A DNA stretch of 49,498 bases. Origin: an uncultured Isosphaeraceae bacterium. Its GTDB lineage: Bacteria > Planctomycetota > Planctomycetia > Isosphaerales > Isosphaeraceae. A program made the translations under genes and the position numbers. Where the stretch lies: contig CALLYK010000451.1 in the NCBI GenBank assembly GCA_937858365.1, forward strand, positions 1-49,498. Direction: 5' to 3'. Under the pieces are notes generated by a model, which saw only the letters and a program-made list of their open reading frames with translations, searched no databases and was not told where the DNA came from. Below, piece after piece: positions 1-8,390 of this stretch; position 1 is the stretch's first letter, and every line of letters starts with the position of its first letter.

Positions 1-51
1 AAGTGGGAAGGACAAGAAATCAACACGGCACGCTTCATCAAGCCCGATCGG

Positions 52-396
52 TTAATGCACTCGATCGGCGGCTGATTCCTTCCGGAGGGGGCCCGCGACC
101 ATCAGCCGGGCCACTTCAAAACGGGCCTGGGCGATTTCGCGAACGATCGTGAGCAGGACCAGAAAGAGACCCGTCCCGGCCCCGAAGAAGAACCCTGAAA
201 CGATCCCCAGGCCCATGCCGAACTCGGCCGGACGGAAGCTGTCCGAAGGAGGCATGTATTTCGGGTTCGGATAGGCGATGCCCGTCACAAACGAAGGCGA
301 GAGCCGGCCGACCTCGCGACCGCCGTATCCTCCCAGAAGGCCGCCCAACATCGTCGCCACGATCACGAACCCGAGATACATCATCAAACGATTCAT
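52..396 (-). CDS. small membrane protein, function unknown
   Basis: About 114 residues from the ATG at 396 (MNRLMMYLGF...), which follows an AGGGGAAA purine stretch. A start at 444 would add a charged 16-residue leader, so 396 is preferred. Two hydrophobic segments are visible: one at the very N-terminus with a glycine-rich GGLLGGYGG stretch, and one around residues 65-85 (GIVSGFFFGAGTGLFLVLL). Between them lies a short Pro/Tyr-rich loop, and the tail is charged. I do not recognise the family. It is divergent from the YkgJ-type gene on the other side of a ~240 bp gap. Confidence 0.6.
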   Translation of the reverse strand: MNRLMMYLGFVIVATMLGGLLGGYGGREVGRLSPSFVTGIAYPNPKYMPPSDSFRPAEFGMGLGIVSGFFFGAGTGLFLVLLTIVREIAQARFEVARLMVAGPLRKESAADRVH

Positions 397-560
397 GAAA
401 GGTTTCCCCTGGGCCGTTGGTCGGTACTTTCTATCACAAAGCAAGTCGGCCGGCTAGGGCGGTCATCGCATCTTTCGCTGGTACCACAGGGAATGCCGGC
501 CGACGCTCGTGACGGAAGTACGTGCGCAAGGGGCAACGGCGTCTTGACTTGGGGCCTGGT

Positions 561-588
561 TTGCTTGTCGCGGCGGATCGCTTATGTT
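561..588 (+). promoter_or_regulatory. candidate sigma70-type promoter for the cysteine-cluster pair
   Basis: TTGCTT (561-566), 16 bp, TATGTT (583-588). Transcription would begin near 595, which puts an upstream ATG at 584 inside the -10 element and supports the downstream start at 635/638. This is by pattern only. Confidence 0.35.
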
Positions 589-634
589 AGATTCCGGTCC
601 CGCCGCCGTCCCTTTCGATCGTGAGACGTTCTTG

Positions 635-1057
635 ATGATGAAGACGGACGAAACCCCCTGGTATCGCGACGGTCTCCGATTCGAATGCACGCGCTGCGGC
701 GCCTGTTGCACTGGGGCCCCCGGTTATGTCTGGGTCTCCGAAGAAGAGGTCGAAGGGCTCGCCCGGGCGACGGGTCAGTCGGTCGCGGCGTTTTCTCGGA
801 AGCATGTGCGACGGGTTGGCGACCGCCTCAGCCTGGTCGAAAGACACAACGGCGATTGTGTCTTCTGGGACCGCGAGCGAGGCTGCATCGTGTACGAGGC
901 CCGACCCGTCCAGTGTCGGACCTGGCCGTTTTGGTCAGAGAACGTCGCGACCAAGGCCGCTTGGGAAGCGACCCGGGCAAAGTGTCCGGGATCGGGACGA
1001 GGGAATTGGTTCAGCCTCGACGAAATCGAGGCGGCCGCGCGGCGGACCCCGCCATGA
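635..1057 (+). CDS. YkgJ-family cysteine-cluster protein (Fe/Zn chelating type)
   Basis: Roughly 140 residues. The N-terminal part carries FECTRCGACCTG and the C-terminal part CVFWDRERGCIVYEARPVQC followed by WPFW. This spacing of cysteines (CxxCxxCC, then C...C...RPxxCRxWPFW) is that of the YkgJ/UPF0153 family, thought to hold a metal or Fe-S centre; its biochemical role is poorly known. Tandem ATG codons at 635 and 638 are the likely start; an in-frame ATG at 584 overlaps a candidate -10 box. The stop codon overlaps the ATG of the next gene (ATGA), so the two are probably translated together. Probably cytoplasmic; no signal peptide. Confidence 0.8.
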   Translation: MMKTDETPWYRDGLRFECTRCGACCTGAPGYVWVSEEEVEGLARATGQSVAAFSRKHVRRVGDRLSLVERHNGDCVFWDRERGCIVYEARPVQCRTWPFWSENVATKAAWEATRAKCPGSGRGNWFSLDEIEAAARRTPP

Positions 1058-1473
1058 CGGGGCCTCGTGAGGCCCTGCGGGCGCTCTATCGCGACGTCGA
1101 CGCCCAGGTGGCGGACCTAGGTCCCGTTTGCGTCATTTCGGGCCGATGCTGCCGGTTCGCTGAGTATGGACACACCTTGTTTCTCTCAGGTATCGAAGCG
1201 GAGCACCTGCTCGTCGAGGCCCCGCCGCCCGTCCGGCCACTTGATGAGGGGCTGACGTGCCCCTGGCAAGACGGGCGCGGACACTGCGCCGCCCGGGAGG
1301 CCCGACCCTTGGGGTGCCGCGTCTACTTCTGCGACCCGGCCTATTCGGAAGCCATGCCGGTGATCACCGAAGAAGCGATCGCCCGGTTGAAGGCGCTGGC
1401 CGACGAGCACGGCCTTCCTTGGGACTACGCCCCTTTGCACCAACACCTGCTCCGGGCCGCCGAGGCGGATTGA
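1054..1473 (+). CDS. second YkgJ-like cysteine-cluster protein
   Basis: 139 residues, starting at the ATG that overlaps the preceding stop by 4 bp. Cysteines fall in CVISGRCCRF near the N-terminus and CPW...HCAAREARPLGCRVYFCD in the middle, the same general plan as the gene before it but diverged: the first CxxC is spread out and the WPF motif is replaced by VYFC. The pair therefore looks like two related metal-cluster proteins made in equal amounts, perhaps as a heteromer; that is inference. It ends only 17 bp from the convergent FemAB-like gene. Confidence 0.75.
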   Translation: MTGPREALRALYRDVDAQVADLGPVCVISGRCCRFAEYGHTLFLSGIEAEHLLVEAPPPVRPLDEGLTCPWQDGRGHCAAREARPLGCRVYFCDPAYSEAMPVITEEAIARLKALADEHGLPWDYAPLHQHLLRAAEAD

Positions 1474-1490
1474 CGCCTCGCCCGGGGCCT

Positions 1491-2564
1491 TCACGGCAGG
1501 CCGCGGACGATCGGCGGACCGAGCAGGCGCGTCAGTGCGACTGGAAGTTTCTTCCAGATCCGGATCGCGTGTTCATATTTGGGGTTGTCGGGACGCATGT
1601 CGCCGGCCTGGCCATGACGGACGAGATATTGCCATTCGCCCGGGTGCGGCAGGGCCCCCCATTGCCGCTTGAACCTGAACGTCGGGCCGTCCGGGGTGCT
1701 CCGGCCGAAGTCGAAAACCGCGCTACCGCGCTCGATCGCCCGGGCCAGCAGTTCCCAGTACATGAGCATGTTCACATTGCTTGGGTTGTAGGAGCGCAGG
1801 GAACTGGCGCTGGGGACCTCGGTCACGTCCCAGCCGTGCAGGAGCAATGCGGCGGCCACGGCCTTGGGGCCGTCACGAGCGACGCAGAACTCAGCCTGGT
1901 CGGGAAAGTGGTCGAGGATCGCCTGGAAAAGTGAACGTCCGAAAACAGGTGTCCCCAGGTCACGCATGTTCCGACTGAAGACGCTGTAGAAGTCGGGCAG
2001 GAGCTCGTGACCTCCCCGGACGATCGTGAAGGCCCCCTTCTGACCTTTCCGCACCTGGTTGCGCACGCTCGCCTTGAGGTCTTTCCAGAGAGCGTCGGAG
2101 GTTCGGGGAAGGTCGAGGCGCATGTGGACCTTCGCCGCCGACCGGGTCGTAAGGGCCACGCCAGGCGCTTCGATGGGCCGTTCGTGACGCAGTTCGAGGT
2201 GTTTGACCTTCAACTCGTCGGCCAGGCCCGCGGCCCGCTCGATCAAGAGGGCGGCCGCGTTGGGGTCATCGCTTTGCGCGCCGCCGTAGTTGAGGTACGG
2301 CAGGCCCACCAGAAAGCGGCCAAAGAGCGGGCCGCTCACGAATGAGAGCGGCAAGAGACCGAGCAAGGTGCTTCCTCGCACCGCTTCGAGACAGATCGGT
2401 TCGTGACCGAGGCCGTCGCGCAAGACGAGCGGCCAGCGAGGGTGATAACTGAGCGGGGTTCTGGGGCGTCGCGATGCGAATGGCGTCCAGGCTTCGGGTA
2501 CGCTGGTGAAACCAGCGCCACGGTGAATGTTCACGATCATCGATTCGCCGATCGTTTCTTTCAT
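1491..2564 (-). CDS. FemAB/GNAT-like protein of the exosortase-associated type
   Basis: 357 residues. The C-terminal half has features of the FemAB-related acyltransferases found with exopolysaccharide/PEP-CTERM loci: KASVRNQVRKGQK, then FYSVFSRNMRDLGTPVFG, and near the end FDFGRSTPDGPTFRFKRQWG. Such proteins have a GNAT-like fold and probably transfer an aminoacyl or acyl group to a surface polymer; the substrate here is unknown. The start ATG overlaps the stop of the upstream glycosyltransferase (ATGA, 2561-2564), giving translational coupling. No membrane segment is obvious. No exosortase gene is seen in the window. Confidence 0.8.
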   Translation of the reverse strand: MKETIGESMIVNIHRGAGFTSVPEAWTPFASRRPRTPLSYHPRWPLVLRDGLGHEPICLEAVRGSTLLGLLPLSFVSGPLFGRFLVGLPYLNYGGAQSDDPNAAALLIERAAGLADELKVKHLELRHERPIEAPGVALTTRSAAKVHMRLDLPRTSDALWKDLKASVRNQVRKGQKGAFTIVRGGHELLPDFYSVFSRNMRDLGTPVFGRSLFQAILDHFPDQAEFCVARDGPKAVAAALLLHGWDVTEVPSASSLRSYNPSNVNMLMYWELLARAIERGSAVFDFGRSTPDGPTFRFKRQWGALPHPGEWQYLVRHGQAGDMRPDNPKYEHAIRIWKKLPVALTRLLGPPIVRGLP

Positions 2565-3730
2565 GATCGCGCGGCCACTCCGACGGGCCGTGGCAGGTCC
2601 GCCGAACTTCCCAGAAGTGCATCATAAATCGACTCGAGCTTGCGCATACGCTCGGCGAAGCTGAATTTTGTCTCGACGTGGACTCGGCCAGCCGAGCCGA
2701 GGCGTGCCCGAAGATCTCCGTCGGTTGCGAGCTCTGCCAGCGACCGGGTCAACTCGTCGATCGAGCCGGGTTCGATAAGCAGGCCGCTCCGCCCGTCCTC
2801 GATCAACGTCGGGACACCGGCCACCCGCGTGGCCACGACCGCCAGGTCGAGCGACAACGCTTCCAGGACGACGTTGGGCAGGCCCTCGCGATGACTGGTC
2901 AAGGCGTAGATGTCGAGCGCTTCGTACACGGGTACGACGTCATCGCGATAGCCAAGCAAGTGGGCTCGCCCGGTCAGGCCCAACTCCGCGATGAGAGCTT
3001 CCAGCGCTCTGCGCTCCGGCCCTTCGCCGACGATCGCCACGGCCGCGTTGAGACCCGCGTCGACCAGGCGGCGAAGGGCCCGAATCAGAAGGTCAAACCC
3101 CTTTTCGTCAGAGAGACGCCCCACGGCGCCGATCAAGAGGCGGTCCTCGGGCAGCCCGAGCCGTCCCTTGGCCTCGGCGCGGTCTCGGGAGCGGCGGAAC
3201 TGGTTCGTATCCACGCCATTGATCAAAGGCAAACAACGTTCCTCGGGGATGCCAAGTGCGCGGCAGCGAACCAGCAAGTCGTCGGACACGCAAAGGACTC
3301 GTTCGTACCGAGGCAGGCAGAGGCGGTCGATCGCGTAGTAGCGCAGGAGCTTCTTCGTTTCATGACCCCAACCGTGGACGGTGGTCACAAGGCGCATCGG
3401 CCAGAAGGGGCGCAGGATCAGGCCAAGCAGGTTCGTCTTGTAGTCGTGCCCGTGCCAGATCGTCACATTTTCGCGACTACATATCTTGATAAGTCGGCCG
3501 ATGACGCCCAGGTCGAGTGCCCCGCGGTCATCGACCTCGATCAAGGGGGCCCCCCAGGCGAGCGCCCGTTCGCGAAGCCTGGCGAAGCCGACGTCGCCGG
3601 GCGGTCGGAGATAGGCGCAGAGCATCCGATATCGACCCCCTTCGAGAAAGCGCGGCGAATTCAGGATCGTCTTGTCGGGCCCGCCGCCGGAACCGGCGAC
3701 GACGCGGGCGTCGAGGACCACGCTCGTCAT
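2561..3730 (-). CDS. family 4 glycosyltransferase
   Basis: 389 residues with GT-B architecture. The N-terminal domain has a glycine-rich loop (residues 12-17, AGSGGG) and IWHGHDYKTNLLG. The C-terminal domain carries GAVGRLSDEKG (201-211), VGEGPER and the GT4 EX7E motif EGLPNVVLE (282-290). The family moves a sugar from a nucleotide-sugar donor onto a growing glycan at the cytoplasmic membrane face. Pairing with the coupled FemAB-like gene suggests exopolysaccharide assembly. Donor and acceptor cannot be read from sequence. GGAGGG sits just upstream of the ATG at 3730. Confidence 0.9.
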   Translation of the reverse strand: MTSVVLDARVVAGSGGGPDKTILNSPRFLEGGRYRMLCAYLRPPGDVGFARLRERALAWGAPLIEVDDRGALDLGVIGRLIKICSRENVTIWHGHDYKTNLLGLILRPFWPMRLVTTVHGWGHETKKLLRYYAIDRLCLPRYERVLCVSDDLLVRCRALGIPEERCLPLINGVDTNQFRRSRDRAEAKGRLGLPEDRLLIGAVGRLSDEKGFDLLIRALRRLVDAGLNAAVAIVGEGPERRALEALIAELGLTGRAHLLGYRDDVVPVYEALDIYALTSHREGLPNVVLEALSLDLAVVATRVAGVPTLIEDGRSGLLIEPGSIDELTRSLAELATDGDLRARLGSAGRVHVETKFSFAERMRKLESIYDALLGSSADLPRPVGVAARS

Positions 3731-4070
3731 CGGGGACCAGCCCTCCAGTCATAACGCCCTTGTGTCTCGGATTGAAATGGCCAGATCATGTTCCTCGATC
3801 GTCCCACGGATTCGTCCCACCCTTCATGAGTTTCGCACATAGGCGGGTGGGGCGTGAACGGCGTTTGAAGAAAGCGGTCTTCATCCCAGGTACGAACGAG
3901 AGCGCGGCTCGTCGCGATGGGACTGGGCCCCTGCATGGCTTTTCCCGCCGATAATGACGTGGTCGTTCGCCCTCGCGAATCGGTCCCACCCTGGCGTACG
4001 GGTGTGCGTGGGTGTGATCGGTGGCCTTCTCGACCACGTGGAACGTGTCCTTTTCGGCGGGTCGGGCGTC
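3731..4070. other. intergenic stretch between divergent genes
   Basis: About 340 bp separating the glycosyltransferase and the HU-like gene. I see no coding sequence with family resemblance and no strong hairpin. It must hold the promoter of the glycosyltransferase pair, but I cannot point to a convincing one. Confidence 0.5.
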
Positions 4071-4099
4071 TTGACACATATCCAAGCGGTCATTACACT
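4071..4099 (+). promoter_or_regulatory. near-consensus sigma70 promoter of the HU-like gene
   Basis: TTGACA (4071-4076), 17 bp, TACACT (4094-4099): a perfect -35 with ideal spacing and a 4/6 -10 element. Transcription would begin near 4106, leaving a ~45-nt leader before the GTG at 4151. Strong expression fits an abundant nucleoid protein. Confidence 0.75.
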
Positions 4100-4150
4100 T
4101 GGGCCCGATCGAAGCCGCTTAGGACCGACCGTGGCCGAGGAGTCGCCATC

Positions 4151-4552
4151 GTGACCAAGAAAGAGATCGTCAAGCGGATCTCCGAAGAAATCCAACTGAC
4201 CCAATTGAAGACCAAGGACATCGTCCAGCGCACCTTGGACGCGATCATCCTGACGCTGGTTACCGAAGGACGGATCGAGCTGCGGAACTTCGGCGTCTTT
4301 GAAGTCAAGCGGCGCAAGCCTCGAAAGGCGCGTAATCCGCGCACGGGAGACAAAGTGTTTGTGCCGGCGAAGAACGTGGTGACGTTTAAGCCGGGCAAAG
4401 AAATGGAAGAACTGGTCCGAAAGATGAATCCGGAGCAGCTTCCCTTATTGGAAGAGGAGTCGGAAGCCGATACAGAAGGCAACGGACCGGCGAAACCGGC
4501 CGGCAAGGCCCAGAAGGCCGCCAAGGCGTCGCGGGCACCGTCGGCCGATTGA
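4151..4552 (+). CDS. hup: HU/IHF-family DNA-binding protein with C-terminal tail
   Basis: 133 residues from the GTG at 4151, which has GAGGAG 8 bp upstream. Residues 1 to ~95 form the HU fold, starting [10 protein letters not shown] and containing the signature [17 protein letters not shown], then [23 protein letters not shown], the DNA-binding beta-arm and C-terminal helix. HU proteins are usually ~90 residues; the extra ~38 are first acidic ([11 protein letters not shown]) and then Lys/Ala/Pro-rich, resembling the tails of some actinobacterial and planctomycete HU proteins. Role: nucleoid packing and DNA bending. Monocistronic, with its own strong promoter and a hairpin after the stop. Confidence 0.93.
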   Translation: MTKKEIVKRISEEIQLTQLKTKDIVQRTLDAIILTLVTEGRIELRNFGVFEVKRRKPRKARNPRTGDKVFVPAKNVVTFKPGKEMEELVRKMNPEQLPLLEEESEADTEGNGPAKPAGKAQKAAKASRAPSAD

Positions 4553-4572
4553 CGCTCCCGCGCCAGGTTGGG

Positions 4573-4592
4573 GGCCTTCCGGATGGAAGGCC
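4573..4592 (+). terminator. hairpin after the HU-like gene
   Basis: GGCCTTCC, loop GGAT, GGAAGGCC: a perfect 8-bp stem 20 bp past the stop codon. No T-run follows, so it may instead be a transcript-stabilising hairpin. Confidence 0.5.
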
Positions 4593-4667
4593 ACACGACC
4601 CTTGGCGGCGGGCCGGCGGGGCGACCCGGTCGGTGGCCAGGGATGGCGAATGCGGGAGGAGCCCGGC

Positions 4668-4901
4668 ATGCGAGCGAAATTGGCGTTTCTGACCCTTCTT
4701 GGGGGTCTGCTGTTCGGGGCCGAAGGGTGCGCCCCGGTCCCGCTGCCGCGATACGCGGCCTTCCAGCCTCGCCGCGTCGAGGAATTGCTGGTCGATTCCG
4801 AAAACATGCGGCAAATCGGCGACGAATGGGAACGCTTCTGGTTCCTCGATCAGCCGTCGCACATGACCCCCTGGCGGACCCACGGCGGCCTCGGCTTCTG
4901 A
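4668..4901 (+). CDS. small predicted lipoprotein
   Basis: 77 residues from the ATG at 4668, with GGGAGGA at 4654-4660. A hydrophobic N-terminus ends in GAEGC, a plausible though not perfect lipobox, then a short mature part with ERFWFLDQPSHMTPWRTHGG near the end. From memory, this C-terminal pattern (WFLDQPSHxTPxRxHGG) recurs in small planctomycete hypothetical proteins; no function is known to me. It lies between two hairpins, so it is probably a separate transcript or co-transcribed with the HU-like gene by read-through. Confidence 0.7.
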   Translation: MRAKLAFLTLLGGLLFGAEGCAPVPLPRYAAFQPRRVEELLVDSENMRQIGDEWERFWFLDQPSHMTPWRTHGGLGF

Positions 4902-4933
4902 GCCGGGCCCCGGAGGGCCTTCCGCATCTTCCG

Positions 4934-4961
4934 TGACGTGGTCTCCCTGACGGCCACGTCA
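4934..4961 (+). terminator. hairpin after the small lipoprotein gene
   Basis: TGACGTGG, 12-nt loop, CCACGTCA. The arms are perfect and lie 33 bp past the stop. There is no T-run. It could serve either strand, since the enolase-superfamily gene ends at 5056 on the other strand; an operator role is also possible. Confidence 0.4.
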
Positions 4962-5055
4962 TGAAAGGCCAACGCATGGCCGAATTCGGCAAAAGAAACG
5001 AATGAGTGTGCGACGGTCTTCGCGTCCGGCGCGATCCGGAGTGCGCGGCCGTCGT

Positions 5056-6300
5056 TCATGTTTCCAGCACGCGCGCCGCTTTCACGAACGAAGGGTCGAT
5101 CGTGATGCCGAAACCGGGCCCGGTCGGCAGCCGGACCTTACCCGCTTCCACTCTCAGACCGGACGATGCGCTGGTGATCGGCACGTCGGTGCTCCCTTTG
5201 TACTCGGTGAACGGGACCGGGTTGGGGATGATCGCCGCGAAGAGGGCGGCGTCGAGATAACCCAGGCCCGAGCCCGACATGTGGGGCGTGCAAAGCATCC
5301 CCGCCTCATGGGCCATCCGCGCGACGCGCAGCGAGCGGATGAATCCGCCGTGATAGTGCAAGTCGGGCTGGACGATGTCCACGCCTTGATGAGCGATCAT
5401 CCAGCGGAACCCCTCCTCGCTGAACTCTTGCTCGCCCCAGGCGATCGGGATGCGGAGCGCGTCGGCGACCTCCTTCGTCTCTTCGAAGTGGTCGAATCGA
5501 CATGGCTCTTCGTAGAAGGCGTAGTCGTGTTCCTCCATGATCCGGCCGATCCGGATCGCTTCGTGGGCGTCGTACGAGCCGTTCGAGTCGGCGTAAAGGG
5601 TCATCTCCTTGCCGAACGTCTCGCGGACGAGCGGGATCAGCTTTTCCGTTCGACCCGGCAATGAGTCCGCGTTTTTGCTCATGCGCCCGCCGAGACGGAA
5701 CTTGATGGCCTTCGCACCGCTCTCCAAGACGATCTTCTGAAGATAGACGACCTCTTCCTCGGGCGAGTTCCCGCGATTGCCGCTGGCCCGATACACGGCC
5801 ACCTCAGAGCGCTGAAGGCCCCCGAGTAGGTCCGCGACCGACATGCTCGCGACTTTGCCCAGAAGGTCGAGCACGGCGAACTCGGCCGCCGCCGCACACA
5901 CCCAGAACGCCAGTCCTTGATATTTATAATTGTCGTTATGTCGATAAAGTTCCCAGAGCAGGGGTTCGAGCGCGCGAGCGTCCTTACCCTTGAAAAACGG
6001 GGCGACTCGCTGGAGAAAGATGGGGTATGTGACCAGCATGTGCATCGAGTTGGCGACCGACCACCCCTCAGCCCCATCCATTGAGCGCGCGAGCACGAGG
6101 TACTCGCGGCCGTTGCGTAAGAGTTCCATCGAGTCGATGACGATGGGCTTGTCGATGGACTCGGATCGGAGAATTGGTCGCTCGGCAGCCCGACGGATGC
6201 GATCGGCGGTGGGACCGCTGGGGCCTTGTCCCTTCGCGAACGACGGGACTATCGAACAGGCCAGCGCCGACCGCACGAAACTGCGACGCGAAGCGCTCAT
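5056..6300 (-). CDS. Tat-exported enolase-superfamily (mandelate racemase/muconate lactonizing-like) protein
   Basis: 414 residues. The N-terminus SRRSFVRSALA is a twin-arginine signal, so the enzyme is probably exported folded. The C-terminal barrel has the superfamily pattern: KAIKFR (K200, R202), YADSN (D238, N240), FYEEP (E264/E265), WGEQ (E290) and TPHMSG (H340). Asp-Glu-Glu would bind Mg2+; the lysine and histidine positions suit proton abstraction from a carboxylate substrate. The substrate (a sugar acid or other acid) cannot be read. The start ATG overlaps the stop of the upstream gene (ATGA, 6297-6300). Export is uncommon for this superfamily but is seen in planctomycetes with many Tat substrates. 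Confidence 0.88.
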   Translation of the reverse strand: MSASRRSFVRSALACSIVPSFAKGQGPSGPTADRIRRAAERPILRSESIDKPIVIDSMELLRNGREYLVLARSMDGAEGWSVANSMHMLVTYPIFLQRVAPFFKGKDARALEPLLWELYRHNDNYKYQGLAFWVCAAAAEFAVLDLLGKVASMSVADLLGGLQRSEVAVYRASGNRGNSPEEEVVYLQKIVLESGAKAIKFRLGGRMSKNADSLPGRTEKLIPLVRETFGKEMTLYADSNGSYDAHEAIRIGRIMEEHDYAFYEEPCRFDHFEETKEVADALRIPIAWGEQEFSEEGFRWMIAHQGVDIVQPDLHYHGGFIRSLRVARMAHEAGMLCTPHMSGSGLGYLDAALFAAIIPNPVPFTEYKGSTDVPITSASSGLRVEAGKVRLPTGPGFGITIDPSFVKAARVLET

Positions 6301-6740
6301 GGGGACACCTCTTGGGCGACTTCGACGAGTTCGACCGAGTCATCCTGTCCCAAGCGGACCTCGTAGGTCGTTGGGGCGTTCACTTTCTTGTCGAGTTCGA
6401 ACCTGTGTTGTTGCTTACACACGTTCACCGAGACGAAGGTCACCGTGAATGGACCGCCCGTGCCGATGGGCGCTCCTTGTTGGTCCGGCGCCAGGTCGAA
6501 CGGGAAGGCCATCTGATAGCCCCGGCCGACGCAATGCACGAGGAACTTGCACGCCTCTCCCGCGTGGTTGACGAACACGAGTTGAGGCGGTCGTGCCGGG
6601 TCGACGCCGGGAGGGGGACTGATCGACGGCTCCGGAAGCGCCGTCGTGGTCTCATCCCCCTTCCACGATTGGAAGACGATGAAACAGGCCGACGCCAGAA
6701 TGACCGCCAAACTGAGCGCCGCCAGGGGCCATTTCTTCAT
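6297..6740 (-). CDS. membrane-anchored protein, function unknown
   Basis: 147 residues from the ATG at 6740 (MKKWPLAAL...), which has GGGAG about 11 bp upstream; a TTG at 6773 overlapping the previous stop (TTGA) is a coupled alternative. One N-terminal membrane segment (residues ~5-23) is followed by a Pro-rich linker and a ~100-residue domain with two Cys (EACKFLVHC) and a later VCKQQHRFEL. The pattern suggests a small exported beta-rich domain. Unrecognised family. It lies between a DUF1501 gene and an exported enolase-superfamily gene, with overlaps or near-overlaps at both ends, so it is likely one operon. Confidence 0.7.
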   Translation of the reverse strand: MKKWPLAALSLAVILASACFIVFQSWKGDETTTALPEPSISPPPGVDPARPPQLVFVNHAGEACKFLVHCVGRGYQMAFPFDLAPDQQGAPIGTGGPFTVTFVSVNVCKQQHRFELDKKVNAPTTYEVRLGQDDSVELVEVAQEVSP

Positions 6741-6769
6741 AAGCCGGATTGCTCCCATGTGCGCCAGGT

Positions 6770-8239
6770 TCAACTCGCCAGAGCGCCCTCAATGGGCCGC
6801 CCGTGATAGACCTGATAGGGGCGTGCCAGGTCGTCTTTCCACGAGGCCGTGGGCGCGATCCCGAGGGCGTGATAAATCGTGGCCGCCAGGTCTTCGGGGC
6901 GTTGCGGGTCGGTGGCCGGGTGTCCGCCGATCTTGTCGGACGAACCGACAACGCGCCCGCCTACGACCCCGCCGCCCGCCAGCCAGACCGTTTGCACTCG
7001 GCCCCAGTGGTCACGACCAGGAAGTTTGTAGTGTTGCGGAAGCGTTGTGATCTTGGGTGTCCGGCCGAATTCCCCCGCCATCACCAAGAGCGTCGAATCG
7101 AGAAGCCCGGATTCCTGCAGGTCATCGAGCAAGGCCGAGAGCGCTCGGTCGGTCGGTGGAAAGAGACTGTCTTTCAGGTGTGGGAAGGCGTTACCGTGCG
7201 TGTCCCACGTCTCGTTGTTCCCCAGGTTCACCTGAATGAGCGACACTCCGGACTCGACCAAGCGGCAGGCCATCAAGAGCGACCAGCCGAAGGCGTTCCG
7301 GCCGTAGCGGTCGAGACGCTTAGCCGACTCTCGCTCCAAGTCGAACGCTCGGCGGACTCTCTCGTCGGTGAGCAAGGAGGCGGCGGCTTGACGTTGTGAC
7401 CCAAAACGTGCCGCGGCCTGGTCGAGGTCGGCACGGCGGCGGTCGATCCCTTCCAGAAGACCCCAGCGTGCGTCGAACCGCTCTGAGGTGAAGCCTTCGG
7501 GCAGGGTTAGGTCGGGCACTTGAAATCGCTTGCGGCGGGGCGTACGCGTGCGGTCTTGATGATCGAACTCATGGGTGGGAAACGCTCCGTAGGCGGTTGG
7601 GTCGAAGGGCGAGGCCTCGACGAACCAGGGGTCGCGCCGGCGTCCCATCAAGCCGGCGAACTGGCCGGGGAGCACCCGACCGGTGTTGTGGACGAGCCGC
7701 TCGGGCAAGACGATCGCGGGAGGCAGGTTGTTGACGGCCGGACGGACGGCCCCCACCACCGTCGCGATCGACGGCCAGTCAGTCGCCTTGGGTTGATTGG
7801 GGTCGAAGCCGAGAGGCAGTTCAGACCGGCCGGTCAACATGATGTGATGGCCGGCGGAATGGTCGTTGGATGGGTGCGTCAGCGAGCGCAATAACGACCA
7901 ATGCTCGCTCCTCTGGGCGAGCATCGGCAAATGCTCGCAGATGAACGTCCCGGGCGTGGCGGTGGCGATGGGACGGAACTCGCCCCGAATGTCTTCGGGA
8001 GCGTCGGGCTTGGGGTCGAAACTGTCATGCTGGCCCAAACCGCCGGAAAGGAAGATGTAAACGACCGAGCGAGCTCGACCAAATGAGGGGTCTACATTCG
8101 CAGGCTCGCCCAGAGAGCGCAGGGCCGCGAGTTCCGAGAGACCCAGTCCCAAAAGGCCCACGGCGCCCGATTGCAAGGCGAAGCGGCGTGAGAAGACCGG
8201 ATGACTCGGCGGCGAGGCGGGGGGGGCGGTCGGGCGCAT
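6770..8239 (-). CDS. DUF1501 family protein (alkaline-phosphatase-fold, Tat-exported)
   Basis: 489 residues. Residues 17-25 (SRRFALQSG) form a twin-arginine signal followed by a hydrophobic run. The body has DUF1501 landmarks: SVVYIFLSGGLGQHDSFDPK near residue 60, THPSNDHSAGHHIMLTGR, NLGNNETWDTHGN, LLVMAGEFGRTP, and RDHWGRVQTVWLAGGGVVGG. DUF1501 proteins resemble sulfatases/phosphatases and are greatly expanded in planctomycetes; the reaction is not established. In many planctomycete genomes they pair with DUF1549/DUF1553 cytochrome-like proteins; that partner is absent here, replaced by the two genes downstream. Confidence 0.93.
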   Translation of the reverse strand: MRPTAPPASPPSHPVFSRRFALQSGAVGLLGLGLSELAALRSLGEPANVDPSFGRARSVVYIFLSGGLGQHDSFDPKPDAPEDIRGEFRPIATATPGTFICEHLPMLAQRSEHWSLLRSLTHPSNDHSAGHHIMLTGRSELPLGFDPNQPKATDWPSIATVVGAVRPAVNNLPPAIVLPERLVHNTGRVLPGQFAGLMGRRRDPWFVEASPFDPTAYGAFPTHEFDHQDRTRTPRRKRFQVPDLTLPEGFTSERFDARWGLLEGIDRRRADLDQAAARFGSQRQAAASLLTDERVRRAFDLERESAKRLDRYGRNAFGWSLLMACRLVESGVSLIQVNLGNNETWDTHGNAFPHLKDSLFPPTDRALSALLDDLQESGLLDSTLLVMAGEFGRTPKITTLPQHYKLPGRDHWGRVQTVWLAGGGVVGGRVVGSSDKIGGHPATDPQRPEDLAATIYHALGIAPTASWKDDLARPYQVYHGRPIEGALAS

Positions 8240-8390
8240 GGCCTGAAGACCTCCGTCATGCGCGTTGGGGACACTTCGTGATCATACCAGACGGTCGCTG
8301 GAATGGGTCCTGGTCACTTTCTCGCGGACATGTCCCGTCGATGTATGATGGGCACGTCGCGCCCGACCCTGATGCCGGACGAACTATATC

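Noticed and set aside
3917-4150. N-terminal extension of the HU-like protein
   Set aside because: It would span a near-consensus promoter, and the HU fold begins at the GTG at 4151 with its own GAGGAG.
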